Positions 13,590 to 20,260 of a stretch of 20,605 bases of DNA are shown in pieces. The stretch covers positions 1 through 20,605 of IMG/VR virus record IMGVR_UViG_3300024974_000020; one strand, written 5' to 3'. The DNA comes from a virus. A program made the position numbers and the translations under genes. The notes under the pieces were generated by a model that worked only from the letters and a program-made list of their open reading frames with translations, had not been told where the DNA came from and did no database searches. Numbering within the stretch: position 1 is the first letter of the stretch; every line of letters begins with the position of its first letter.

Positions 13590-13693
13590 GACACCAAAGT
13601 ATCGATGATTCTAGATAGCATTGGACATCATTATTAATACAATATGACAAGTCATGCGGTTTGAGTATTTTTAGTGATTATTTGGTGTCGCCA
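13590..13693 (+). pseudogene. tRNA-like remnant with perfect acceptor stem and CCA
   Basis: GACACCA (13590-13596) pairs with TGGTGTC (13683-13689), extended by two more A-T pairs, then G and encoded CCA, just like neighbouring tRNAs. A TATC/GATA D-like stem is visible. The 104-base length is too long, and there is no normal anticodon arm or TTC loop. It may be an invaded or expanded tRNA, or a structured RNA that uses tRNA end processing. Confidence 0.5.
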
Positions 13694-13700
13694 AATTCAT

Positions 13701-13773
13701 GTGACGTTAGCTCAACGGTAGAGCGCTGGCTTCCACCCAGAAGATGTGAGTTCGAATCTTACGCGGTACGCCA
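13701..13773 (+). tRNA. tRNA-Gly (TCC)
   Basis: Acceptor GTGACGT/GCGGTAC (one A-G mismatch, two wobbles), D stem GCTC/GAGC, anticodon loop CTTCCAC with anticodon TCC, T arm GTGAG-TTCGAAT-CTTAC, G73 and encoded CCA. Probably functional, with a weak acceptor. Confidence 0.82.
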
Positions 13774-13794
13774 ATTTTATATAACGAGGTTAAT

Positions 13795-14055
13795 ATGTCT
13801 GAAATGAGAGCAAAGGTTGGAGTTGGGGTTGTTCAAACTCTCCAGAATAATGATGGAGAAACATATGCCGAAAATGTTTCGTTTTATGGGGTTAGTAAAC
13901 CCTTGTATGATGAAACTGGTTTAGATGAAGATAATACTTATGCTAAATATTCTCCTTCTATTCGGTTTGATATAACAATTGCTAACCCAGCATTGTTTGG
14001 TAAATTTCAATCCGGTCAAAAGTTTTATGTAGATTTTACCGAAGTAGAAAAATAA
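13795..14055 (+). CDS. Conserved phage protein of unknown function
   Basis: An 86-residue protein after an ACGAGG ribosome-binding site. MSEMRAKVGVGVVQ opens a beta-rich fold; DEDNTYAKYSP and IANPALFGKFQSGQKFYVDFT are the signature of a small protein seen in many phages. The role is unknown. It is intact. Confidence 0.78.
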   Translation: MSEMRAKVGVGVVQTLQNNDGETYAENVSFYGVSKPLYDETGLDEDNTYAKYSPSIRFDITIANPALFGKFQSGQKFYVDFTEVEK

Positions 14056-14069
14056 GTTTTAGTATTCAC

Positions 14070-14107
14070 AAAAGCCTGTTGATTGTTATGTCCCCACAGG
14101 TGCTTTT
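14070..14107 (+). other. Hairpin in the intergenic gap
   Basis: AAAAGC and CTGT (14070-14079) pair with ACAG (14096-14099) and GCTTTT (14102-14107) with a two-base bulge and a 16-base loop. It is the only structure I see in the 14056-14165 gap. There is no downstream T-run beyond the stem itself. Confidence 0.35.
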
Positions 14108-14165
14108 AGAGAAGTACAATTTAGAATGGCTGGGACGAATACTTTTTAATTGAGTATTTTATATT

Positions 14166-14468
14166 ATGTTTGGTGAAACTACTTCCCTCCCTAAAGTTAC
14201 GTTTACTTTTGATGGAGTAGATTATGTAAGTCATGGTTATATTGGATGTCAACTTAAAAGTACCGAATGGTTTAGAGTTCATGCTGGAACTAGAAGAGTC
14301 TTGAGATTGTATGATTTTGAGTGTACTGTAGTTGAGATTGAAGTTTGGAAAACCGTTCGTGAAGGGTTGAAAATTGGAACTTTATGGAGAATTACACCAA
14401 TTGCTTGGTTCGATAATTATGTTGACCAAGTTAAGTGGTTTTTTGGTAAATTGAAAGATTTAATTTAA
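14166..14468 (+). CDS. Unknown protein, 100 residues
   Basis: MFGETTSLPKVTFTFDGVDY begins a beta-rich domain (HGYIGCQLKS, RRVLRLYDFECTVVEIEVWK) and ends with a tryptophan-rich helix (DQVKWFFGKLKDLI). No family recognised. It is followed within two bases by the next gene. Confidence 0.65.
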   Translation: MFGETTSLPKVTFTFDGVDYVSHGYIGCQLKSTEWFRVHAGTRRVLRLYDFECTVVEIEVWKTVREGLKIGTLWRITPIAWFDNYVDQVKWFFGKLKDLI

Positions 14469-14470
14469 TT

Positions 14471-14827
14471 ATGGATTCAAAAAATATTTTGTTTATCCCA
14501 ACTGTTACCTCTGTTCGAGACAAATACGGTAAACTAGAAACTCAAGAGGAACGCAGTAATATTTATCCATCAAAACATTTCTTTGAGAGAGTTGTAGAAC
14601 GTAATCTTGATTCTAATCTCTCAATGATTCATCACATGGCATCTCGTGCCTTTGATGATATGCAATCATGTACATACAATTCCAGAACTTATAAAGTAGT
14701 CTGGAAGAATTTAGTTCTCCATGCTCAAATTAGTATAGGTAAGCTTTCGCGTAAACGTGAACTTATTTTGAAAACTATATATGATAGAGATCATGAATTC
14801 GAATATGATGTGATTATCAAAATTTAA
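14471..14827 (+). CDS. Unknown protein, 118 residues
   Basis: MDSKNILFIPTVTSVRDKYG, then a conserved-looking SKHFFERVVERNLD helix and a C-terminal half with strands KVVWKNLVLHAQISIG and ELILKTIYDRDHEFEYDVII. The 'HxxxR...V....L.TIY' layout recalls small RNase-toxin-like or DUF4258-type folds, but that is only a resemblance. It is followed immediately by tRNA-Met. Confidence 0.6.
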   Translation: MDSKNILFIPTVTSVRDKYGKLETQEERSNIYPSKHFFERVVERNLDSNLSMIHHMASRAFDDMQSCTYNSRTYKVVWKNLVLHAQISIGKLSRKRELILKTIYDRDHEFEYDVIIKI

Positions 14828-14834
14828 GATTTAC

Positions 14835-14907
14835 GGGTCTGTGGTTTAATTGGTAAAACACGCTGCTCATAACGGTTGAGATTTCGGATCGTGCCCGAAC
14901 GGACCCA
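14835..14907 (+). tRNA. tRNA with CAT anticodon (Met or Ile2)
   Basis: Acceptor GGGTCTG/CGGACCC, D stem GTTT/AAAC, anticodon arm CGCTG-CTCATAA-CGGTT (four pairs) with anticodon CAT, and T arm TTCGG-ATCGTGC-CCGAA. CCA is not encoded. The T loop starts with A rather than T, as in the interrupted tRNA that follows. Confidence 0.8.
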
Positions 14908-14961
14908 TTAATTCAAAATATGCGGGTGTAGCCTAGAGGTCCGGCATCTGGCTTTACTATA

Positions 14962-15795
14962 TTAGTGTATTTCTAATAGATTTTTGATTATGTCTAGTTT
15001 TGATTTATTCATATATTCTTTATGTGAAATGCGAATTATTTCACAGTTATACTCTTCTTTTATGTAACTATCTCTTTCTGTATCATATTTTATGGCTTCT
15101 TTAGTATTGTGTTGTGTTCCATCTAGTTCTATCAGTAGGTTTAGTTCTGGGAAAAAGAAATCCCCAAAATAATATACATTTTTTATTTTATTAGCGAATG
15201 GGTATTCCTGTATGAATACTATATTTGGGTAATATGTTATTAACCAATCGTGAAAAGATTTTTCTAGGTATGATCTTCTTTTTCTAGACCTATTTAAACT
15301 TGGGTTATATCCATTGGCTACTTTTTCTTTTAGAATTCTAGATAGTAATATTGATTTACACTCTAGGGAACAAGTTTTCCCTGATAATGAGTGTGATTTT
15401 TCACAAATAATACACCATTTTACTTTTGAATATTTTGGTTTTGTTGTTTTTTGTGGGGTTCCTTTAGGTGGGCCAGTTTTTATTTTGCTCCAATCTTTTC
15501 TAGCATTAGAATATTTTGCTGAACAAGACCTATTACAAAAGTTATTTGGTAGATAAATAGGAGAGTTACATTGTTTGCAGCTCGATTGTGTTTTTATTGT
15601 GGTATGTTTGTTATGGTGAATTTTTAAATTCTGTGCTGATATTTCTTTTTTGCATATAACGCAACTGCATACTAATTGATATTTTGTTGTACCTTTTTCC
15701 GATTTTCCGCACCACCTAACATGATTTCTGAATTCTAATTTTGATAAGTTGAGTTCTATGTGTGTCTTACTACAAAATGTACATTTTGTCTGCAT
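14962..15795 (-). CDS. Homing endonuclease: zinc fingers plus Vsr-like nuclease
   Basis: The only minus-strand gene, 277 residues. The N-terminal 150 residues carry several Cys/His pairs typical of zinc fingers (CTFCSKTH, CSCVICKK, CKQCNSP with CNRSCSAKY, CIICEKSH with CSLECKS), which should bind DNA. The C-terminal domain is of the Vsr-like (EDxHD/DUF559) type: SYLEKSFHDWL, FIQEYPF, FGDFFFPELNLLIELDGTQH and YDTERDSYI. It sits inside a tRNA gene, the kind of conserved target such enzymes use. A TATAAATA motif lies 30 bases before its start. Confidence 0.85.
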   Translation of the reverse strand: MQTKCTFCSKTHIELNLSKLEFRNHVRWCGKSEKGTTKYQLVCSCVICKKEISAQNLKIHHNKHTTIKTQSSCKQCNSPIYLPNNFCNRSCSAKYSNARKDWSKIKTGPPKGTPQKTTKPKYSKVKWCIICEKSHSLSGKTCSLECKSILLSRILKEKVANGYNPSLNRSRKRRSYLEKSFHDWLITYYPNIVFIQEYPFANKIKNVYYFGDFFFPELNLLIELDGTQHNTKEAIKYDTERDSYIKEEYNCEIIRISHKEYMNKSKLDIIKNLLEIH

Positions 15796-15824
15796 ATAAT
15801 TTTATGTGAATTGAACTTAATTTT

Positions 15825-15832
15825 TATTTATA
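15825..15832 (-). promoter_or_regulatory. Possible T4-type late promoter for the minus-strand endonuclease
   Basis: TATAAATA read on the minus strand, 30 bases before ATG 15795. The position is right for a late promoter with a leader of about 15-20 bases. Chance matches are possible in AT-rich DNA. Confidence 0.4.
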
Positions 15833-15900
15833 TATACTTATATATAAATCTCTATGTGGTTGTCGGATCGTACCCGGCCAGCCGCTCCAACATTTACACC

Positions 15901-15929
15901 TTGACTAATTTAGAAAAGTGTGATATAAT
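15901..15929 (+). promoter_or_regulatory. Sigma70-type promoter before gene 45
   Basis: TTGACT (15901-15906), a 17-base spacer, and extended -10 TGATATAAT (TATAAT 15924-15929). The -10 region is identical to that of the gene 55 promoter. The leader holds a GAGGTAACATA ribosome-binding site before ATG 15959. Confidence 0.85.
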
Positions 15930-15958
15930 ATATTTTTAACATGAAATGAGGTAACATA

Positions 15959-16645
15959 ATGAAACTATCTCCAGAAACTACTGGTGTTCTAAAAAACTTT
16001 GCAACAATTAACCAAGGCATTCTTTTTAAAGAAGGTAATGTTGTTTCAACTATTAGCCCACAAAAGAATATTTTGGCTCAGGCTACTATCTCAGAAGAAA
16101 TACCACAAGAGTTTGGTATCTATGATCTGAATAACTTCTTGTCAGTTACAAGCCTTTTTAAAGATGGTTCTGAGCTTGATTTTGATGATCATCATGTGAT
16201 TATTAATGGGATGTCCGGTCGTTCTAAGATCAAATATCGTATTACTGACGCATCTATGATCGTGGCGGCTCCAGATAAACGCCCTAACCTACCATCTGTT
16301 GATATTAAGTTCGTTCTTAGTAAAGATGATTATGAATGGGTTTTGAAAACTGCCAATGTAATTGGTTCACCAAATATCGCCGTTGAGTCGAAGGATGGAG
16401 AATCAATTAGTTTGGTTGCGTTCAATGCGTCTGATGATTCTGCTCATACCAATTCACTGACTATCCCTGATGCTAATGCTGATGGTAAAACATTTAGTAT
16501 GGTTTTCAAGACTGAAAACTTGAAAGCTATTCCTGATACCTATGCTGTAGAAATTAGCTCTAAAGGTATTTCCACATGGACTGCTATTGATCGTGAATTA
16601 AAATACTGGATCACAACCGAAACTGTATCTAAGTTTAATGGTTAA
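15959..16645 (+). CDS. 45: Sliding clamp gp45
   Basis: A 228-residue trimeric sliding clamp (T4 gp45: 228). MKLSPETTGVLKNFATINQGILFK matches the T4 start closely (MKLSKDTTALLKNFATINSG), as does IYDLNNFLSVTSLF (T4 IYDLNGFLGILSLV). It encircles DNA and tethers DNA polymerase, and activates late transcription by contacting gp55 and a gp33-like co-activator. It is under its own promoter and is intact. Confidence 0.95.
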   Translation: MKLSPETTGVLKNFATINQGILFKEGNVVSTISPQKNILAQATISEEIPQEFGIYDLNNFLSVTSLFKDGSELDFDDHHVIINGMSGRSKIKYRITDASMIVAAPDKRPNLPSVDIKFVLSKDDYEWVLKTANVIGSPNIAVESKDGESISLVAFNASDDSAHTNSLTIPDANADGKTFSMVFKTENLKAIPDTYAVEISSKGISTWTAIDRELKYWITTETVSKFNG

Positions 16646-16649
16646 TTGT

Positions 16650-16958
16650 ATGGAAAATACCACAGTTTCTTATGAAGAATGGAAACAACTTTCTGCGTCA
16701 GTTGATACCGTAGATAAAACTATTAATTATGATGATGTTGAACTTTTGTCTCCGTATATTACATCTTATATGACTAGTCCGGTTGGTTTATATGATGGTG
16801 AAGCATTGGTCGCTATGTCAATTGGATATGATGACATTAATGCGATTATTGACCATTTTAAAGATAAAACTGTATTTTTATATACATGCTTTTATACACC
16901 GTATCAGGATGAAACTGGTACACATCGACGTAATATTGTTAGATTTGCTGTGCTTTGA
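16650..16958 (+). CDS. Unknown protein, 102 residues
   Basis: MENTTVSYEEWKQLSASVDT begins an acidic protein with a beta-rich C-terminus (TVFLYTCFYTPYQDETGTHR, NIVRFAVL). I prefer ATG 16650 just after the gp45 stop; an in-frame ATG at 16638 overlaps gp45 by 8 bases. It does not resemble T4 RpbA, which neighbours gp45 in T4. Confidence 0.65.
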   Translation: MENTTVSYEEWKQLSASVDTVDKTINYDDVELLSPYITSYMTSPVGLYDGEALVAMSIGYDDINAIIDHFKDKTVFLYTCFYTPYQDETGTHRRNIVRFAVL

Positions 16959-16982
16959 TAATTATTTTTTGAGGATTATATA

Positions 16983-17303
16983 ATGAGTGATATAAAATTT
17001 ATTGAAACTGTTTTTGGTACTTTGGATGATAAACAACTCCAAACCTTGACAGATGGTGTTAAGGAAATGTCTGTTCATTTGTCACGTATTGACAGTGAAA
17101 AGGAAGCATTGAAAGATATTGTTAATTCAATTTCAGACAAGTTGAAGGAATCTGATGTAAAACTTCCGAAGAAGATCATTAATCGTATTGCTAAGGTGTA
17201 TCATAAGAAATCCTTTGCGGCGGTTGCTACCGAAGACAATGAATTCCAAACACTGTATAGTGTTGTTGTTGGTAAAGCTGCCAGCGATTTAGGTGATGCT
17301 TAA
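16983..17303 (+). CDS. dsbA: DsbA-like late-transcription DNA-binding protein
   Basis: A 106-residue helical protein. The part LKDIVNSISDKL...LPKKIINRIAKVYHKKSFAAV...EFQTLYSVV follows T4 DsbA (LIKDIRIRAKDELG...MFNRLLALYHKD...ELYDTVF) in spacing and key residues, especially the YHK motif. T4 DsbA binds double-stranded DNA at late promoters and aids late transcription. A GAGGATTATATA ribosome-binding site precedes ATG 16983. The match is by eye over about 60 residues, so the call is probable rather than certain. Confidence 0.65.
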   Translation: MSDIKFIETVFGTLDDKQLQTLTDGVKEMSVHLSRIDSEKEALKDIVNSISDKLKESDVKLPKKIINRIAKVYHKKSFAAVATEDNEFQTLYSVVVGKAASDLGDA

Positions 17304-17466
17304 TTATATCCTACATTTATTTGGGTATAAATTCATCTATGTGTGTGAATGGGGTGTATATAGCCATCGATATGATTCAGTAGATCGTATGTCTATGCGC
17401 CCTATTCATCCTAACATGAGTGTAGCTCCTCCGTGGGCTACACCTCATATAGTTAGAGATATTTAA
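17296..17466 (+). CDS. Small unknown protein, 56 residues
   Basis: Starts in the end of the dsbA-like gene (8-base overlap) with AGGTG just before ATG. MLNYILHLFGYKFIYVCEWG, then a polar Arg/Ser part and a proline-rich end (HPNMSVAPPWATPHIVRDI). Short overlap and a clean frame filling the gap support it. No family recognised. Confidence 0.55.
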   Translation: MLNYILHLFGYKFIYVCEWGVYSHRYDSVDRMSMRPIHPNMSVAPPWATPHIVRDI

Positions 17467-17478
17467 TAGGTATAGAAA

Positions 17479-17724
17479 ATGAATACAAATGGATTGTCTA
17501 ATATACTTTCTCACTATGAGTTGGATATTAATGATGGTATTACACGCAATAGGATTGCCGATGATATGCTATCTTATATCAGATCAACAGTTGCTATTGT
17601 AGATATTACTACCACAGAAGAAGTTGATCTAGGAGTGGTTAAGTACGAAGTCTCTATGTTAGGTGAACCAGTAGCCACCTTTCGTTCCAAAACTGGACAT
17701 GCTGAATTCGATGAGGTAAAATGA
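17479..17724 (+). CDS. Unknown protein, 81 residues
   Basis: MNTNGLSNILSHYELDINDG then a helix (RNRIADDMLSYIRSTV) and a beta-rich end (GVVKYEVSMLGEPVATFRS). Its stop overlaps the gp44 start (ATGA), so it is probably cotranslated with the clamp-loader genes. No family recognised. Confidence 0.65.
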   Translation: MNTNGLSNILSHYELDINDGITRNRIADDMLSYIRSTVAIVDITTTEEVDLGVVKYEVSMLGEPVATFRSKTGHAEFDEVK

Positions 17725-17966
17725 GTAGTGAACAAATTCTTTGGACGGAAATCTATCGTCCTAAAAAAATAGCAGATTGTATATTGCCTGAACATATTAA
17801 AACCATGTTCCAACAATGTGCAGATAAAAAAGAAATCCCACATATGTTACTTTCCGGTGGACCGGGTTGTGGTAAGTGTTTGGATCCTAATGAGGAAATT
17901 GAAATTCAAGTACCTGATGATTTATATAATGACCTTGTTAAGTTTATATCAGAGAAATCTACATGA
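17721..17966 (+). CDS. 44: Clamp-loader ATPase gp44, N-terminal part, fused to a short split-intein N half
   Basis: Residues 1-52 are the start of gp44 (WTEIYRPKKIADCILPEHIK, then HMLLSGGPGCGK), ending exactly inside Walker A. Residue 53 is the intein Cys1, followed by 28 more residues (CLDPNEEIEIQVPDD then LYNDLVKFISEKST) and a TGA. A 29-residue N half is far shorter than the roughly 100 of usual split inteins, but similar to the atypical AceL-TerL/VidaL class (about 15-40). The missing Thr of GKT is supplied by the partner at 19085. Without trans-splicing the product has no nucleotide-binding site. It overlaps the previous gene by four bases. Confidence 0.92.
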   Translation: MSSEQILWTEIYRPKKIADCILPEHIKTMFQQCADKKEIPHMLLSGGPGCGKCLDPNEEIEIQVPDDLYNDLVKFISEKST

Positions 17967-18047
17967 TGTGGTGATATTCAGTCTTTCCTAACCCTGTAAT
18001 CCCATAATAACTAAATACTTTTATGTTTAATTATATGAGAGTATTTA

Positions 18048-19122
18048 ATGTTTACAGAAGAGATGGAATGTGCGTATATAAATTTATTAAAATCTAACGA
18101 GAAAAACCGGAAAAAGAAACGGTTTTTCCTGATTATTTTATTATTAGAGGATATACTGAAGATAAATCCTATGAATTGGCTAAAAAATTTTATTTTAACC
18201 TTATAACAAAAAATGAGTTGGAATTAATATCTAATGCATGTAGTGCATTTTCTATTGATTATTGGGTTATTAGGGGGTATAGCGAAGATATAGCTAGGTC
18301 TAAAGTTTCTGGTATACAGAGAAAGAATTCTAGGAAACGGGCAGATAAATTAAAGATGATTCCTAAAGAAATTCGTGATATAAATAACCCATTAACTGTA
18401 TCATATTACGTTAATAGAGGTTTCTCCGAAGATGAATCTAAGATAAAACTTAAAGAGAGGCAATCTACATTTTCGCTGAGTAAATGTATTGAAAGGCATG
18501 GTGAAGAATTAGGATATATAGTTTGGAAAGAACGGCAAGATAAATGGCAAGATAGTTTAAATTCTAAATCAGAAGAAGAGCTGTTACGGATAAATAAGTC
18601 TAAGGATAGCAGTTCATTTACCTGGGCATTGAAGAAATGCGACGGTGATATAGAAAAGGCTAAAGACTTATATGTAATTCGTAATAGTAAACGTAATACT
18701 TGTAAACCAGTGTGTTTGTACTCTAAAGAATCTATAGTATTCTTGCAGGAAGTGTATGATTTATGTTGTTCTCTTGGGTTAACCATTTTATGGAAAGATG
18801 CTGAATTGGTTATTTCTGATGGAGTTTTTACGGTATGTATGATTTTTGTGTAAAAGAACTTAGGATCATTATTGAATATCATGGTACGGCTTTCCATCCA
18901 AAAAGCTGGGATGATCCAACATGGAAGCACCCTTATGACAAATCAATAACTTCCGAGCAAGTCTATAATAGAGATAACCTTAAGAAAAATAAAGCTATAG
19001 AATTTGGATATGATTATTATGTAGTCTGGTCTGATGCTACAGTAGGATTTATAGAAAATATGAAAAAGGTGATTTTGGGTAAGTATGAAAAATTTGAAAA
19101 TAACATTGAAAGATTTATTTAA
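18048..19122 (+). pseudogene. Homing endonuclease between gp44 halves, broken by two frameshifts
   Basis: The reading frame starts at ATG 18048 (MFTEEMECAYINLLKSNEK), moves to another frame at the A5 run 18102-18106, and again at the T5 run near 18825-18829. Restoring one base at each gives a single 358-residue protein. It has three repeats of a (Y)WVxRGYSEDxA unit (about 18131, 18257 and 18402), as in some phage homing endonucleases, and a SLSKCIERHGEELGYIVWKE segment. The C-terminal Vsr-like nuclease reads YDFCVKELRIIIEYHGTAFH and then YNRDNLKKNKAIEFGYDYYV. A TTG at 18176 could start the middle part alone. It overlaps the next gene by 38 bases. Without repair it makes no full nuclease. Confidence 0.8.
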
Positions 19123-20260
19123 TTTTTGTGGTATGACTTCTGTAAATTATGATGAGTTTACAGAGAATACTAGAGAAATTTATATTAAAACGCCAGATAA
19201 TGATTGGGTCAAAATTAATGGATTTATAAAAAAACAAGATAAAAAATTGTTTGTTGAATTCAAATCTGGAAGGTTTTTTATCTGTGGAGAAAATCATATA
19301 GTAGTATCGCGTGATGGGTTATCTTATATTAAAGATTCATCGAATGTGTTAAATGTTCTAAGCGAAGATTATGATGAGATTGTAAATAAAGAGGACCTAG
19401 ATTATGGAGATGTATATGACATTTCTATAGACGCCCCTCATTTATATCTTACTCCGAATGGGTTCGTCCACCATAACACTACTATAGCAAAAGCTTTATG
19501 TGAAGAGGTTGGATGTGACTACCTTTTTATCAATGCATCTACTGAAAATGGTATTGACGTTCTTAGAAATCAAATCACAAACTATGCCACTTCTGTATCA
19601 TTGTCTGGTGGTAGAAAAGTTGTAATTCTCGATGAGTCTGATGGGCTTTCTCCTAATTTTCAAAATGGTATGAAATCATTTCTGGAACAGTTTTCACAGA
19701 ATTGTTCATTTATCTTTACGTGTAATCATAAAAATAAAATTATTGAACCGATTCATTCTCGTTGTTCGGTAATCGATGTTAAGATCACAAAGGAAGATAA
19801 GCCAGCTCTTATGGCGCAATTCTTTAAGCGTGTTCTGATGATTCTTGATACAGAAGGTGTTCAATACAATAAGGATGTTGTAGCCAAAATCATTGCTAAA
19901 TATCACCCAGATAACCGTAGGGTGTTAAATGAGTTACAACGTTATTCATTGTTGGGTCAAATTGATACTGGTATTCTAACTCAGGTATCGGATATTAATT
20001 TGTCTCCATTGATCAAGTCATTGAAAGAAAAGAATTTTGGTGATGTGAGAAAGTGGTTGGTGAATAATTTGGACTCTGATAGTGTAACTATTTACCGCAA
20101 GATGTATGACCAGATGTATGATTTCTTGGAGCCAAATTCCATTCCTCAATTAGTATTGTTGATTGGTCGTTATCAGTATCAGACAGCGTTTGTTGCTGAT
20201 GCGGAAATTAATCTCATGGCATTTTTCACTGAATGTTTGATTGATCTTGAGTTTCGATAA
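19085..20260 (+). CDS. 44: Split intein C half fused to the C-terminal part of clamp-loader ATPase gp44
   Basis: Residues 1-131 are the large C half of the intein: FVEFKSGRFFICGENHIVV holds the block-B His, GDVYDISIDAPHLYLTPNGFVHHN is the C-terminal block ending in His130-Asn131. The +1 residue is Thr132. From there TTIAKALCEE completes Walker A. VVILDESDG is Walker B, IFTCNHKNKI is sensor 1, and IHSRCSV is the arginine-finger SRC motif. Joined with the 52 residues from the first gene it makes a 312-residue gp44 (T4: 319), which with gp62 loads gp45 onto DNA. ATG 19085 overlaps the endonuclease; ATG 19133 is an alternative. Confidence 0.92.
   Translation: MKNLKITLKDLFNFCGMTSVNYDEFTENTREIYIKTPDNDWVKINGFIKKQDKKLFVEFKSGRFFICGENHIVVSRDGLSYIKDSSNVLNVLSEDYDEIVNKEDLDYGDVYDISIDAPHLYLTPNGFVHHNTTIAKALCEEVGCDYLFINASTENGIDVLRNQITNYATSVSLSGGRKVVILDESDGLSPNFQNGMKSFLEQFSQNCSFIFTCNHKNKIIEPIHSRCSVIDVKITKEDKPALMAQFFKRVLMILDTEGVQYNKDVVAKIIAKYHPDNRRVLNELQRYSLLGQIDTGILTQVSDINLSPLIKSLKEKNFGDVRKWLVNNLDSDSVTIYRKMYDQMYDFLEPNSIPQLVLLIGRYQYQTAFVADAEINLMAFFTECLIDLEFR

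Larger units (their letters stand above)
14922..15889 (+). pseudogene. tRNA gene split by a homing-endonuclease insertion
   Basis: The 5' half (14922-14958) has acceptor GCGGGTG, D arm GCC...GGC and the anticodon stem TCTGG with CTTTACT. The 3' half ends with T arm GTCGG-ATCGTAC-CCGGC (15862-15878), CAGCCGC (15879-15885), T and CCA (15887-15889). CAGCCGC pairs with GCGGGTG in six of seven positions. Almost the whole 900-base insert is the minus-strand endonuclease gene, with too little room for a group I intron. The break is in the anticodon arm, so the original identity (perhaps Lys or Gly) is lost. Confidence 0.7.

Noticed and set aside
14088-14156. A 21-codon frame (MSPQVLLEKYNLEWLGRILF)
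   Set aside because: No ribosome-binding site and overlap with a hairpin; too short to support.
14962-15795. Group I intron in the interrupted tRNA
   Set aside because: Only about 65 non-coding bases remain besides the endonuclease gene, and no intron core was seen.
282-19906. Minus-strand frames opposite core genes
   Set aside because: They mirror coding + strand genes, lack ribosome-binding sites and have no recognisable domains, except the endonuclease at 14962-15795.
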